NCBI GenBank assembly: GCA_003280485.1
Contig: QCEU01000003.1
Location: forward strand, 62,001-126,000
DNA length: 64,000 nucleotides
Direction of reading: 5' to 3'
Source: Pelagibacteraceae bacterium AG-359-O02
Lineage (GTDB): Bacteria > Pseudomonadota > Alphaproteobacteria > Pelagibacterales > Pelagibacteraceae
Shown: one piece after another, positions 1 to 7,835 of the stretch
Layout: each line of letters opens with the position of its first letter
Numbering within the stretch: the first letter of the stretch is position 1
The notes under the pieces: generated by a model
The model's input: the letters and a program-made list of their open reading frames with translations, nothing else
Told to the model about the DNA's origin: nothing
Database searches by the model: none
Made by a program: the position numbers and the translations under genes

Positions 1-189
1 CTATCTGATCATGGAACCATAGGTGGTTACCCTAAGATCGGAGTTGTAATAAGCGCTGATTATGACAAACTAGTACAAATACCTCCAGGATCAAAAATTA
101 AATTTAAAGAAATTAATTTAAAAGATGCAGAAACTATTTTTAAGTTGTATGAGATGGAAACTCAAAATTTGATTTCCAATATTAAATGA
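1..189 (+). CDS. pxpC: PxpC-type 5-oxoprolinase / urea-amidolyase-related subunit, C-terminal fragment
   Basis: Frame 1 is open from the window edge to a TGA at 187-189, giving 62 codons of a C-terminus. The segment DHGTIGGYPKIGVVISAD followed by a PPGSKIKF element is typical of the C-terminal end of the biotin-dependent carboxylase-like family (allophanate hydrolase subunit 2, KipA, PxpC). In PxpABC this family is one subunit of the ATP-dependent 5-oxoproline hydrolase that returns 5-oxoproline to glutamate. The stop overlaps the next ATG (ATGA), so the permease behind it is probably co-translated. Most of the gene and any pxpA/pxpB partners lie outside the window, so the exact subfamily is inferred. 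Confidence 0.75.
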   Translation, partial: LSDHGTIGGYPKIGVVISADYDKLVQIPPGSKIKFKEINLKDAETIFKLYEMETQNLISNIK

Positions 190-1064
190 ATTTTATTTCA
201 AAGATACCAGGTCCATTATTAATCTTTTTTGGTGCATTTTGTCTTAGTTTTGGTGGGTTGATAGTTAAATCATTTGAAGGATCAACTTTATGGCAAATCT
301 TATTTTGGAGACAGGTTTTTTTTATAATTGTTGTAACTATTTTTTTAATTGCAACTTACAAAAAAGAGGTATTTAAAAAAATTTATGTATCGGGAATTCC
401 TGGCTTAATTGGTGGAATTATATTAGGCATTGGATTTAGCAGTTACGTTTTTGCTATGTATAATACTACTGTTGCAAATACAAACTTCATAATACAAACA
501 CAAACAATTTTCTTAGCGATATTTGGATATTTTTTTTTAAAAGAAAAAATTTCAAAAATTACTTTAGCTTCTATCATTTTAGCAATTTCTGGATTAATTT
601 TAATGCTAGGAAATACTCTATCAAGTGGACAAATGTCTGGAAATATCGTTGCCTTTGTAATGCCAATTACCTTTGCATCTCTAATTTTAATTGTAAGAAG
701 ATATCCTCATGTAGATATGGTGCCCCTACAATTAGTTGCTGGAATAGTCGCAATGATAATAGGTTTTTTAGCTTCAACAAAAATTTCTATATCTTTAAAT
801 GATATGTTTTTGGCATTTTTGTCTGGGACATTTCAAATAGGACTTGGCTTTATTTTTATAACAATTGGTGCTAGAAAAACTCTATCAGCTATGGTTGGCA
901 TAATAATGCTTACAGAGGCGATACTTGGTCCTCTTTGGGCTTGGCTATTTGTAAATGAAAACCCTTCATTCTACGTATTAATAGGAGGAAGCATTATAAT
1001 TCTTGCAGTTTTTCTACAATTTGTCTCATCCTTTACAAAAGAAAATAAATATAATCCTCAATAA
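186..1064 (+). CDS. DMT-superfamily (EamA) permease
   Basis: This 292-residue protein consists almost entirely of hydrophobic helices, about ten in two EamA repeats, the usual size for drug/metabolite exporters of this family. The repeat ends carry a typical FLKEKIS element (near residue 120) and a TEAILGPLWAW element before the last helices. The start overlaps the stop of the PxpC-like gene and its own stop overlaps the ATG of the FAD oxidoreductase (TAATG), so it sits inside one plus-strand transcription unit. The substrate cannot be read from the sequence; the overlap with an oxoprolinase subunit would fit an amino-acid-like substrate, but that is inference. Confidence 0.85.
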   Translation: MNFISKIPGPLLIFFGAFCLSFGGLIVKSFEGSTLWQILFWRQVFFIIVVTIFLIATYKKEVFKKIYVSGIPGLIGGIILGIGFSSYVFAMYNTTVANTNFIIQTQTIFLAIFGYFFLKEKISKITLASIILAISGLILMLGNTLSSGQMSGNIVAFVMPITFASLILIVRRYPHVDMVPLQLVAGIVAMIIGFLASTKISISLNDMFLAFLSGTFQIGLGFIFITIGARKTLSAMVGIIMLTEAILGPLWAWLFVNENPSFYVLIGGSIIILAVFLQFVSSFTKENKYNPQ

Positions 1065-2302
1065 TGAAATTTGCTATTATAGGCTCTGGTATATCAGGTC
1101 TAAGTGCAGCGTACAGTTTATCTAAAAAATATAAAGTAGATCTATTTGAGAAAGAAGACCATTTTGGAGGTCATTCTCATACTATTGATGTTAATGTCGG
1201 AGATAATATAGTCCCTGTTGATATAGGCTTTATTGTATTTAATAAAAAAACTTATCCAAATTTAATAAATTTTTTTCAAGAAAATGATATTGCTATCGAA
1301 AGAAGCAATATGTCATTCTCAGTATCCGTTAGAGACTCAAATATAGAATATTGTGGAAAAGGTCTTTCTGGAATTTTTAGCAATAAATCAAACTTGTTAA
1401 ATATAAAATTTTTGAAGATGTTTTTTACTATAATCAGTTTTTATAAACAAAGTGAAAACCAAGATCCAATTAACGAAAATATTACTTTAGGCAGCTATTT
1501 AGACAATTTAAAATTGTCAGAGTACTTTATCAAATTTCATATTATTCCTATGGTATCAGCTATATGGTCAATGCCCCCTTACGAGGCAAAACAAATGCCA
1601 TTGAAATTTTTTTTTAAATTTTTTCAAAATCATGGATTATTCAAATTAAAAGATCGACCACAATGGTTTACAGTTTCCAAAAGAAGTAGAACATATGTAG
1701 ATAAAATTCTTAGTAAAATCAGTGGAGAATATTATAAAAATTATAATATTAATAAAATTAAAAGAATTGGATCAGGAGTTCAGGTTTATTATGGAGATAA
1801 AAATGAATATTTTACTTACGATAAAGTCGTATTGGCCACTCATGCTAATCAAGCTCTCTCTTTAATTGAAAATCCTGAAGAAATAGAAAATAAGATCTTA
1901 AGTAATTTTAAATATAAAACAAATGAGGCTATAGTCCATGAGGATATAAGTTATATGCCAAATAATAAAAGTGCTTGGTGTTCATGGAATTCCTCGATTG
2001 AATCTGAGAATAGTGAAAAAAATTCGATTACTTATTGGTTAAACCTATTACAAAATTTGAATATAAATAAAAATATTTTTTTAACATTAAATCCTTATTT
2101 AGAGATACCCGAAGATAAGATAATCCGAAAAGTTATATTTACACACCCTTACTTTGATCAAAATGCAATCAATAGCCAGAAAGATCTTCACCTAATTCAA
2201 AATAAAAGTAATATTTTATTTTGTGGTAGTTATTTTGGATATGGATTTCATGAAGATGGTATAAAATCATCAATAGATATGATTAAGTATATAAATGCTT
2301 AA
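1064..2302 (+). CDS. FAD-dependent amine-oxidase-like oxidoreductase (COG2907 type)
   Basis: The 412-residue protein opens with a Rossmann dinucleotide motif (G7-S-G-I-S-G12) followed by an acidic residue ending strand 2 (FEKEDHFGGHSHT), and closes with a CGSYFGYGFHEDGIKSS element that normally contacts FAD. This matches the predicted NAD/FAD-binding proteins that accompany DUF1365 and CFA-synthase-like genes in many proteobacteria. It overlaps DUF1365 by 8 bp and is the first member of the lipid-modification group. I infer that it acts on membrane fatty acyl chains, as a desaturase or oxidase step after methylation; the reaction is not shown by the sequence. It has no signal peptide and is probably cytoplasmic, at the membrane face. 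Confidence 0.8.
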   Translation: MKFAIIGSGISGLSAAYSLSKKYKVDLFEKEDHFGGHSHTIDVNVGDNIVPVDIGFIVFNKKTYPNLINFFQENDIAIERSNMSFSVSVRDSNIEYCGKGLSGIFSNKSNLLNIKFLKMFFTIISFYKQSENQDPINENITLGSYLDNLKLSEYFIKFHIIPMVSAIWSMPPYEAKQMPLKFFFKFFQNHGLFKLKDRPQWFTVSKRSRTYVDKILSKISGEYYKNYNINKIKRIGSGVQVYYGDKNEYFTYDKVVLATHANQALSLIENPEEIENKILSNFKYKTNEAIVHEDISYMPNNKSAWCSWNSSIESENSEKNSITYWLNLLQNLNINKNIFLTLNPYLEIPEDKIIRKVIFTHPYFDQNAINSQKDLHLIQNKSNILFCGSYFGYGFHEDGIKSSIDMIKYINA

Positions 2303-3071
2303 AAACTCTAAGATATACGTAGGAAAAGTAATACATAGACGATTTAAACCTAAAAATCATTATTTCAAATATAGGGTTTTTTCATTACTAATAGACTTAG
2401 ATGATTTAAATGAAATTGAAGATAAAATTAAAATATTTTCATATAATAAATTCAATATCATTAGTTTTTTTGATAAAGACCATGGGGATAGAGATGGTAC
2501 CTCTTTAAAAAACTGGGTAAAAAAAAAACTAGAAAATATTGGTATCGACAATAAAGACGTTAAAATCAAATTATTCTGTTATCCAAGAATATTGGGTTAT
2601 GTATTTAATCCTCTAAGTGTTTTCTTTATATATGATAAGTACGATAAGATAATCTCTTTATTTTATGAGGTTAAAAATACATTTGGTGAACAACACACAT
2701 ACATTTTCAAAGCTGAAGATAATGAAACTTTAAGAAATAGTTGTGTAAAAAAATTTCATGTATCGCCTTTCATAGATATGGAGTGTAGTTACAAATTTAG
2801 AGTAAATAAACCCTCAGACAAAATATCAGTTATAATTGACCAATCTGATAATGACGGTAAACTTTTATTCGCATCCCAAGACGGTACCGCAAAAGAATTT
2901 AGTAATAAAAATCTATTCGTTTCCTATATTTTTCACCCCTTGATGACATTTAAAGTTATTGTCGCAATCCACTATGAGGCATTTAAACTATGGTTAAAAG
3001 GAATAAAGTTTATTAAAAAAAAAATAAATATTAAAAATAATAGTTCGGTAGAAAAAAGTGAATTTGAATAA
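2295..3071 (+). CDS. DUF1365 family protein
   Basis: The 258-residue protein has the hallmarks of DUF1365: an N-terminal VIHRRFKPKNHYFKY element, a DHGDRDG loop near residue 62, GYVFNPLSVFF near residue 101, and FGEQHTYIF then KKFHVSPFIDM. The family has no catalytic domain that I recognise. It is found almost always between an FAD oxidoreductase and a CFA-synthase-like methyltransferase, exactly as here, so a role in modifying phospholipid acyl chains is the usual inference. A hydrophobic stretch near residues 210-225 may make membrane contact. The 3' end overlaps the GTG of the methyltransferase by 14 bp. Confidence 0.85.
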   Translation: MLKNSKIYVGKVIHRRFKPKNHYFKYRVFSLLIDLDDLNEIEDKIKIFSYNKFNIISFFDKDHGDRDGTSLKNWVKKKLENIGIDNKDVKIKLFCYPRILGYVFNPLSVFFIYDKYDKIISLFYEVKNTFGEQHTYIFKAEDNETLRNSCVKKFHVSPFIDMECSYKFRVNKPSDKISVIIDQSDNDGKLLFASQDGTAKEFSNKNLFVSYIFHPLMTFKVIVAIHYEAFKLWLKGIKFIKKKINIKNNSSVEKSEFE

Positions 3072-4230
3072 ATTATCAGACAAAATTGTCTTTAACTCAC
3101 TAAAATTTATTAAACATGGAAATTTAAAAATAATAAACCATGATGGAAAAGAATATACCTTTGGAAATTGTAATGAAAAATTAAATGCTAATCTAAAAAT
3201 AAATAAACCAGGGTTAACTTTTAAAATTATCAAAAATGGAAGTGTAGGTCTGGCAGAAGCATATATGGATAATTATTTTGAGACAAATAATTTAACTAAT
3301 CTTATAGAGCTTGCGGCAAAAAATATAAAAATAGTTCATAAATTTTCTGGCTCTTTCGATCTTTCAATATTTAATAAAATTAAAGGTTTGTTTATTAAAA
3401 ATAATAAATCTAGGAGTAAAGAAAATATTAGAAAACATTATGATTTAGGGAATGAATTTTTCTCATTATGGCTTGATAAAACCCTAACTTATTCAAGCGC
3501 AATTTTTGACGATAGTAATGATTTGGAAAAAGCTCAGTTAAATAAATATAAAAAACTCTCGAGTCTTGTTAAGCCTAAATCAGGTGATAAGATGCTTGAG
3601 ATTGGCTGTGGCTGGGGAGGATTTGCCGAATATATTGGAAAAAATTATGACGTAAAGTTAGATTGTATAACAATCTCCAAAAAACAATACGAATATTCAA
3701 AAGAAAGAATTCACAAAGAGGGCTTGAATGAAAAAATAAATATACAAATGTTAGATTTTAGAGATGTTAAAAATAATTATAATTCAATAGCCTCTATAGA
3801 AATGATAGAAGCAGTAGGGCAGAGTTATTTAAAAAACTATTTTAATACTATCAAAGAAAACTTAGTTGATGGAGGAACAGCAGCTATACAATCAATTACT
3901 ATAGATGACTCCATCTATGATAGATATAAAAGTAAAACTGATTTTATCCAAAAATATATTTTTCCTGGTGGTTTTTTACCTAGTAAAAATGAGTTAGTAA
4001 AACTAGCAAATCAATCTGGACTTAAGTTTGAGAATTGTAATTCATATGGTGATCATTACTCAAATACACTAAATATTTGGAGAGAAGAGTTCTTAGAAAA
4101 ATGGGAACAAATTTCATCCCAAGGCTTTGACAATACTTTTAAAAGAATGTGGAATTTTTATTTATCTTATTGTGAAGCAGGTTTTAAATCAAAAAATATA
4201 GACTTAATCCAATTTGCTCTTCAAAAATAA
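3058..4230 (+). CDS. CFA-synthase-like SAM-dependent fatty-acyl methyltransferase
   Basis: The gene starts with GTG inside the end of the DUF1365 gene. The 390 residues align along their length with cyclopropane-fatty-acyl-phospholipid synthases: an N-terminal lipid-binding part, KHYDLGNEFF near 127, SAM motif I EIGCGWGGF at 181-189, and KYIFPGGFLPS near 299. Compared with the E. coli Cfa bicarbonate site, Cys139 is Ser147 here, Glu239 is kept as Glu251, His266 is Gln278 and Tyr317 is kept as Tyr334. With two of the proton-accepting pocket residues changed, the product may be a methylated rather than a cyclopropane chain, as with methylases of the UfaM kind. That product is inference; membership of the methyltransferase family is clear. 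Confidence 0.85.
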   Translation: MNLNKLSDKIVFNSLKFIKHGNLKIINHDGKEYTFGNCNEKLNANLKINKPGLTFKIIKNGSVGLAEAYMDNYFETNNLTNLIELAAKNIKIVHKFSGSFDLSIFNKIKGLFIKNNKSRSKENIRKHYDLGNEFFSLWLDKTLTYSSAIFDDSNDLEKAQLNKYKKLSSLVKPKSGDKMLEIGCGWGGFAEYIGKNYDVKLDCITISKKQYEYSKERIHKEGLNEKINIQMLDFRDVKNNYNSIASIEMIEAVGQSYLKNYFNTIKENLVDGGTAAIQSITIDDSIYDRYKSKTDFIQKYIFPGGFLPSKNELVKLANQSGLKFENCNSYGDHYSNTLNIWREEFLEKWEQISSQGFDNTFKRMWNFYLSYCEAGFKSKNIDLIQFALQK

Positions 4231-4238
4231 ATAATACT

Positions 4239-4775
4239 ATGAAAATAAAATATTTATTATTGATAATAATCTCAGTATTGATTACAAGTTGTTCATCAAA
4301 CCAAGCAATGAAACCAGAAGATTTCAAAAACCAAAAACCTAGATTAATAATAGAAGAGTATTTATCTGGAAATGTAAAAGCATGGGGAATTTTACAAAAT
4401 AGATCAGGTAAAGTGACAAGACAATTTTCTGCAGACCTAGATGGAAAGTGGGATGGAAAACAATTAATACTTGACGAAAAATTTGTTTGGAACGATGGAG
4501 AAATTCAAAATAGGCAATGGACAATCAATAAAATCGATGAACATAACTATGAAGGCACTGCTGGAGATGTAGTTGGAACTGCAAAGGGTTTTTCTTATGG
4601 TCCTGCATTTAAGTTTGAATATGTACTGTTAGTTCCTGTAAAAGGAAGAGAAATGAAAATAACTTTTGATGATTGGATCTTTATGCAAGATGAAAGAGTC
4701 GCAATTAATAGAGCAAAAATGACAAAGTTTGGTATTAAAGTTGCAGAATTAACTGTGATGTTTGTAAAAGATTAA
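4239..4775 (+). CDS. DUF3833 family lipoprotein
   Basis: The 178-residue protein begins with a lipoprotein signal ending in ITSC18, so Cys18 is the predicted lipidated residue. The rest is a soluble beta-rich domain with FSADLDGKWDG, LDEKFVWNDGE and YEGTAGDVVGTAKG segments that I recognise as DUF3833. This family is a regular last member of FAD oxidoreductase / DUF1365 / CFA-like clusters in proteobacteria, and it follows the methyltransferase here by 8 bp. A lipocalin-like role in carrying or sensing modified lipids in the periplasm is a guess from fold and context. The convergent SDR gene ends 2 bp away, leaving no room for a terminator. Confidence 0.8.
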   Translation: MKIKYLLLIIISVLITSCSSNQAMKPEDFKNQKPRLIIEEYLSGNVKAWGILQNRSGKVTRQFSADLDGKWDGKQLILDEKFVWNDGEIQNRQWTINKIDEHNYEGTAGDVVGTAKGFSYGPAFKFEYVLLVPVKGREMKITFDDWIFMQDERVAINRAKMTKFGIKVAELTVMFVKD

Positions 4776-4777
4776 AT

Positions 4778-5533
4778 TTATTTTTTTTGAAGCTTCGTCA
4801 TTTTTCTTATCAAATATAAGTATATCCCATTTGGCAAAATCTTAAAAAATTTTAATATTAAAAATAAACTTCTAGGAAAAGCTATTTCAAATGAATTTTT
4901 ATTTATTAAACCATCATAAATCTGTTCAGCCGCATATTGTGTGGTTTTTAAAAATGGCATTTTAAATGTGTTTTTATCTGTAAGTCTTGTTTTGATAAAT
5001 CCAGGGCTGACTAGACATACGCGAACATCATATCTTTGAAAATCAAGATATAAACTTTCTGCTAAATTAATAAGAGCTGCTTTTGCAGGCCCATAGGCAG
5101 TTGAATTTGGCAATCCTCTGTATCCTGCAGTAGAAGATACAATAGATATAACTCCTTGCCTTTTTTCTTTGTAATATTTTTCAACAGCTTTAATACAGTT
5201 TATGGTTCCAATATAATTGACATTTGTAACATCAATTATATTCTGAAGATCAAAATCCTTCTCTTTTTCAGGCTCATAAATTGCAGTAGAAAAAAAACAA
5301 ATATCAACCTTATTGTATTTCTCCACGATTGTTTTAAAAACTGAATTACATGCTTCATAATCAACAATATCTAATTTCAAATAATCAATATTTTCATTTT
5401 TATCTGAAATATCTTTTAAGACTTCCTCACGTCTTGATGATATAATTACCTGCCATCCTTTATTTGCAAACTTTAATGCAACTGCTTTTCCTATTCCACT
5501 GCTACCACCAGTTATCCAAATTACTTTTTTCAT
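4778..5533 (-). CDS. Short-chain dehydrogenase/reductase (SDR)
   Basis: This 251-residue classical SDR has the nucleotide motif GGSSGIG at 9-15, the active-site Ser at about 133, Tyr147 and Lys151 (YGPAK), and a C-terminal extension that looks membrane-associated (FLILKFFKILPNGIYLYLI). Basic residues after strand 2 (SSRREE, 33-38) suggest NADPH use. SDRs of this kind are regular companions of the FAD oxidoreductase / DUF1365 / CFA-like / DUF3833 group, which here is encoded convergently just upstream. I infer a redox step on lipid or lipid-derived carbonyls, but the substrate is unknown. Confidence 0.85.
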   Translation of the reverse strand: MKKVIWITGGSSGIGKAVALKFANKGWQVIISSRREEVLKDISDKNENIDYLKLDIVDYEACNSVFKTIVEKYNKVDICFFSTAIYEPEKEKDFDLQNIIDVTNVNYIGTINCIKAVEKYYKEKRQGVISIVSSTAGYRGLPNSTAYGPAKAALINLAESLYLDFQRYDVRVCLVSPGFIKTRLTDKNTFKMPFLKTTQYAAEQIYDGLINKNSFEIAFPRSLFLILKFFKILPNGIYLYLIRKMTKLQKK

Positions 5534-5570
5534 CTATTTTCTTTGTTTTATCTCATAAATTTTTATCGAC

Positions 5571-5864
5571 ATGCGACAAGAATTGAATAGTATTAATTAT
5601 ATTGAGAACTATATCAACCATATGTTCAAAATTATAATCATATATGAGTTAATTTTCGTCGCGTTTTGGAATATTCTTTATTATTCTAACTCTGGAGTAG
5701 AGAACTGGTTCCAAGAAAAAATTTTGACAGCCATCTTTGTGTTTCTATCTACCATGGCTTTAGGACTAACTTTAATTTATGTAATTTATTATAGTTTAAA
5801 AATAACAGGGCTATCAAAAATCTTAAAATCACTTAAAGATCCTAGAAAAAGCAATACACAATAA
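5571..5864 (+). CDS. Small two-helix membrane protein, unknown
   Basis: The 97-residue protein has two clear transmembrane stretches (about residues 18-38 and 51-75) and a Lys-rich C-terminal tail (KILKSLKDPRKSN). I do not recognise the family. It is divergent from the SDR (37 bp between start codons) and its stop abuts the end of the DUF2256 micro-gene on the other strand (5864/5865). A shorter form starting at the internal ATG at 5622, just ahead of the first helix, is also possible. Its position within the photolyase/lipid island suggests a membrane accessory role, but nothing in the sequence defines it. Confidence 0.6.
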   Translation: MRQELNSINYIENYINHMFKIIIIYELIFVAFWNILYYSNSGVENWFQEKILTAIFVFLSTMALGLTLIYVIYYSLKITGLSKILKSLKDPRKSNTQ

Positions 5865-5993
5865 TTAATTACTAGAGGCGCATCTCTTAGAGCAATACTT
5901 AACTTTTTCCCAATTAAGTTTCCATTTTTTTCTCCAAGAAAAAGGCTTGTTACAAACTTTGCATACCTTAGTTGGTAGGTTTTGTTTTTTCAT
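5865..5993 (-). CDS. DUF2256 zinc-ribbon micro-protein
   Basis: A 42-codon ORF reads [14 protein letters not shown], then PFSWRKKW, then YCSKRC. The four cysteines (11, 14, 34, 38) form a C-x2-C ... C-x3-C zinc-binding pattern. The length, the LPTK-C-x-V-C start and the WRKKW core match DUF2256, a family typically encoded next to photolyase/cryptochrome genes. Here it overlaps the 3' end of the DUF393 gene by 26 bp and lies two genes downstream of the photolyase on the same strand. No other start codon fits. Its function is unknown; co-occurrence suggests a helper of photolyase-linked processes. Confidence 0.8.
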   Translation of the reverse strand: MKKQNLPTKVCKVCNKPFSWRKKWKLNWEKVKYCSKRCASSN

Positions 5994-6339
5994 TTAATTG
6001 TTTTCTGTTTTTTAAAAATAAGAAAAATGCAGCAATTTCGTATATATAATGAAAAATAATAAATAAGGGTTTTATTGAAAAAATTTTAGATAGGATTTTA
6101 TATTTTGGTATTTTTGACCAAATTATAATAAATGCTTTAGCACCTCCAATAACTTCACCATCATTTATTACATGCAACCTTCTGAGCAACTCTTTTTGCG
6201 ACTTAGATGTTATTTTTATAGCCTCATCATTATTTGTAATATCTATCCACTCCAAATCACTATTTGCAATTTTTTTATAATGATTTATTTCCATTCTACA
6301 AATATTGCAAGAATCGTTAAAATAAACTTTAATTCCCAT
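5968..6339 (-). CDS. DCC-family thiol-disulfide oxidoreductase (DUF393)
   Basis: The 123-residue protein begins with a thioredoxin-like strand followed by NDSCNIC, giving a C11-x2-C14 redox pair typical of the DCC family (DUF393). The [19 protein letters not shown] segment around residues 53-71 and the hydrophobic [21 protein letters not shown] stretch are also family features. It overlaps the photolyase start-to-end by 11 bp and the DUF2256 gene by 26 bp, so the three minus-strand genes form one unit, photolyase first. Probably a cytoplasmic or membrane-face thiol reductase; the partner is unknown. Confidence 0.85.
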   Translation of the reverse strand: MGIKVYFNDSCNICRMEINHYKKIANSDLEWIDITNNDEAIKITSKSQKELLRRLHVINDGEVIGGAKAFIIIWSKIPKYKILSKIFSIKPLFIIFHYIYEIAAFFLFLKNRKQLNEKTKPTN

Positions 6340-7825
6340 AAGTATTATCTTTAATGAATTTGTTTGCTTCTGATAATATTAATTTTTTTCTATCTTCTTT
6401 CATTTTATCAAAAATTCTTACCATCATAGACAACCTTGGATTTTTCAAAAAAAATTTTCTATTTCTATCTATGAAACGCCAATAAAGACCATCCATAACA
6501 TTACACCAGTTGCCCCTTTTAAAATCCATCATTTTCATAAAATAACTTGATCCACAGATATAAGGCTTAGTTGCGAAAATTCCACCATCACTAAACAAAC
6601 CCATTCCATAAACATTTGGAACCATAACCCAATCAGATGAGTCCACAAACATTTCCATGAACCATTTATAAACTGATTTTGGTTCAACTTCGCATAAATT
6701 CATAATATTTGACAATATCATTAATCTTTCAATGTGGTGCGACCAACCAAATTTGCTAGCATTTTTAATTGCATGATCTAAAGGATCCAAACCAGTGCTG
6801 CCATCATAGAATGTATCTTTCATTTTTCTATTATGTTTAAAGAAATTTCCACTTTCCATTTCTTTACTATAATTTTGATATATTCCTCTCATAAACTCTC
6901 TCCAACCAATTATTTGTCTTATATAACCTTCTAAAGAATTTAGTCTCACACTCTTACTATGGTGATAAGTCATTATTTTTTGAATGATAATGTCTGGGGT
7001 TATTAAACCTAGATTTAAATACGGACTAAGAGCACTGTGAAATAAAATATTATTTTTTTGATCAACAGCATCTTCGTAATCACCAAATAGGTTTAATTTA
7101 TCTTTAATAAAAAAATCTAATAATTTTGAAATATCTTTATATTCAGTTGCAAACCAAAATTTTTTGGTATCACCTGGATGTTTACTAAATAATTTTTCAA
7201 TAATTGGTTTTAAACTTTTTGTATGTTTAGTTTCTTTAATTTCTGGAAATTTTGGTATTAAGATATTTTTTGGCAGTTTTTTTCTATTATCCTCATCAAA
7301 ACTCCATTTTCCTCCCTCTGGTGTGCCATCTTTGTTTAACAAAATGTTTAATCTTTCTCGCTTTTCTTTATAAAACTTTGCCATAAAGGGTTTTTTTGTT
7401 TTTGATAAATATTTTTTAAAATCTTCACGACTATCTAAAAACATTGGCGATCGAATTATATTCCACTGAATATTTTGTTTTTTTAAAAAATTATTTATTT
7501 TTGTTTCAAAAAATTTATCCTCTATTTCAAAACTAGTTACTTCTTTAATCTTATTCATCTTTAACAATTTTTCTAATTTCTTCGTATACTCCTTTTTAAA
7601 GTCAGTAGAATCAATTTTTGAGTAATTAAGCTTAAATTTATTTTCCTTCAATTTATCCGCATAAGATCTCATTGAAGATAAAAATAGTAGAATTTTTAAT
7701 TTATGATGTCTTTCATATGTACATAATTGGTAGTCTTCTGACATAAAAAATAGGTGGTCTTTTTTGAAGCGGTCGAGGTTTTTTAATGGAAATAACTGAT
7801 TTCCAAGTATAAAAAATAATTTCAT
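6329..7825 (-). CDS. Prokaryotic (6-4)-type photolyase (COG3046 family), Fe-S cysteines largely missing
   Basis: The 498-residue protein has the N-terminal antenna domain start FILGNQLFPL and the C-terminal FAD domain with GWREFMRG (308), WSHHIERLMIL (361), YKWFMEMFVDSSDWVMVPNVYGM (split here by family signatures) and GLFSDGG-FATKPY (409-422). These mark the bacterial FeS-BCP/(6-4) photolyase group rather than CPD photolyases. Family members carry four Cys that hold a 4Fe-4S cluster. This protein has only Cys35, 378, 424 and 441. The usual SDYC-x2-C element reads MDFKRGNWC, and the usual Cys some 30 residues before Cys378 is absent. At most Cys441 fits, so a cluster is unlikely. It would repair UV photoproducts using blue light. 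It starts 10 bp from a divergent SDR. Confidence 0.88.
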   Translation of the reverse strand: MKLFFILGNQLFPLKNLDRFKKDHLFFMSEDYQLCTYERHHKLKILLFLSSMRSYADKLKENKFKLNYSKIDSTDFKKEYTKKLEKLLKMNKIKEVTSFEIEDKFFETKINNFLKKQNIQWNIIRSPMFLDSREDFKKYLSKTKKPFMAKFYKEKRERLNILLNKDGTPEGGKWSFDEDNRKKLPKNILIPKFPEIKETKHTKSLKPIIEKLFSKHPGDTKKFWFATEYKDISKLLDFFIKDKLNLFGDYEDAVDQKNNILFHSALSPYLNLGLITPDIIIQKIMTYHHSKSVRLNSLEGYIRQIIGWREFMRGIYQNYSKEMESGNFFKHNRKMKDTFYDGSTGLDPLDHAIKNASKFGWSHHIERLMILSNIMNLCEVEPKSVYKWFMEMFVDSSDWVMVPNVYGMGLFSDGGIFATKPYICGSSYFMKMMDFKRGNWCNVMDGLYWRFIDRNRKFFLKNPRLSMMVRIFDKMKEDRKKLILSEANKFIKDNTYGN

Positions 7826-7835
7826 TAATTATTAT

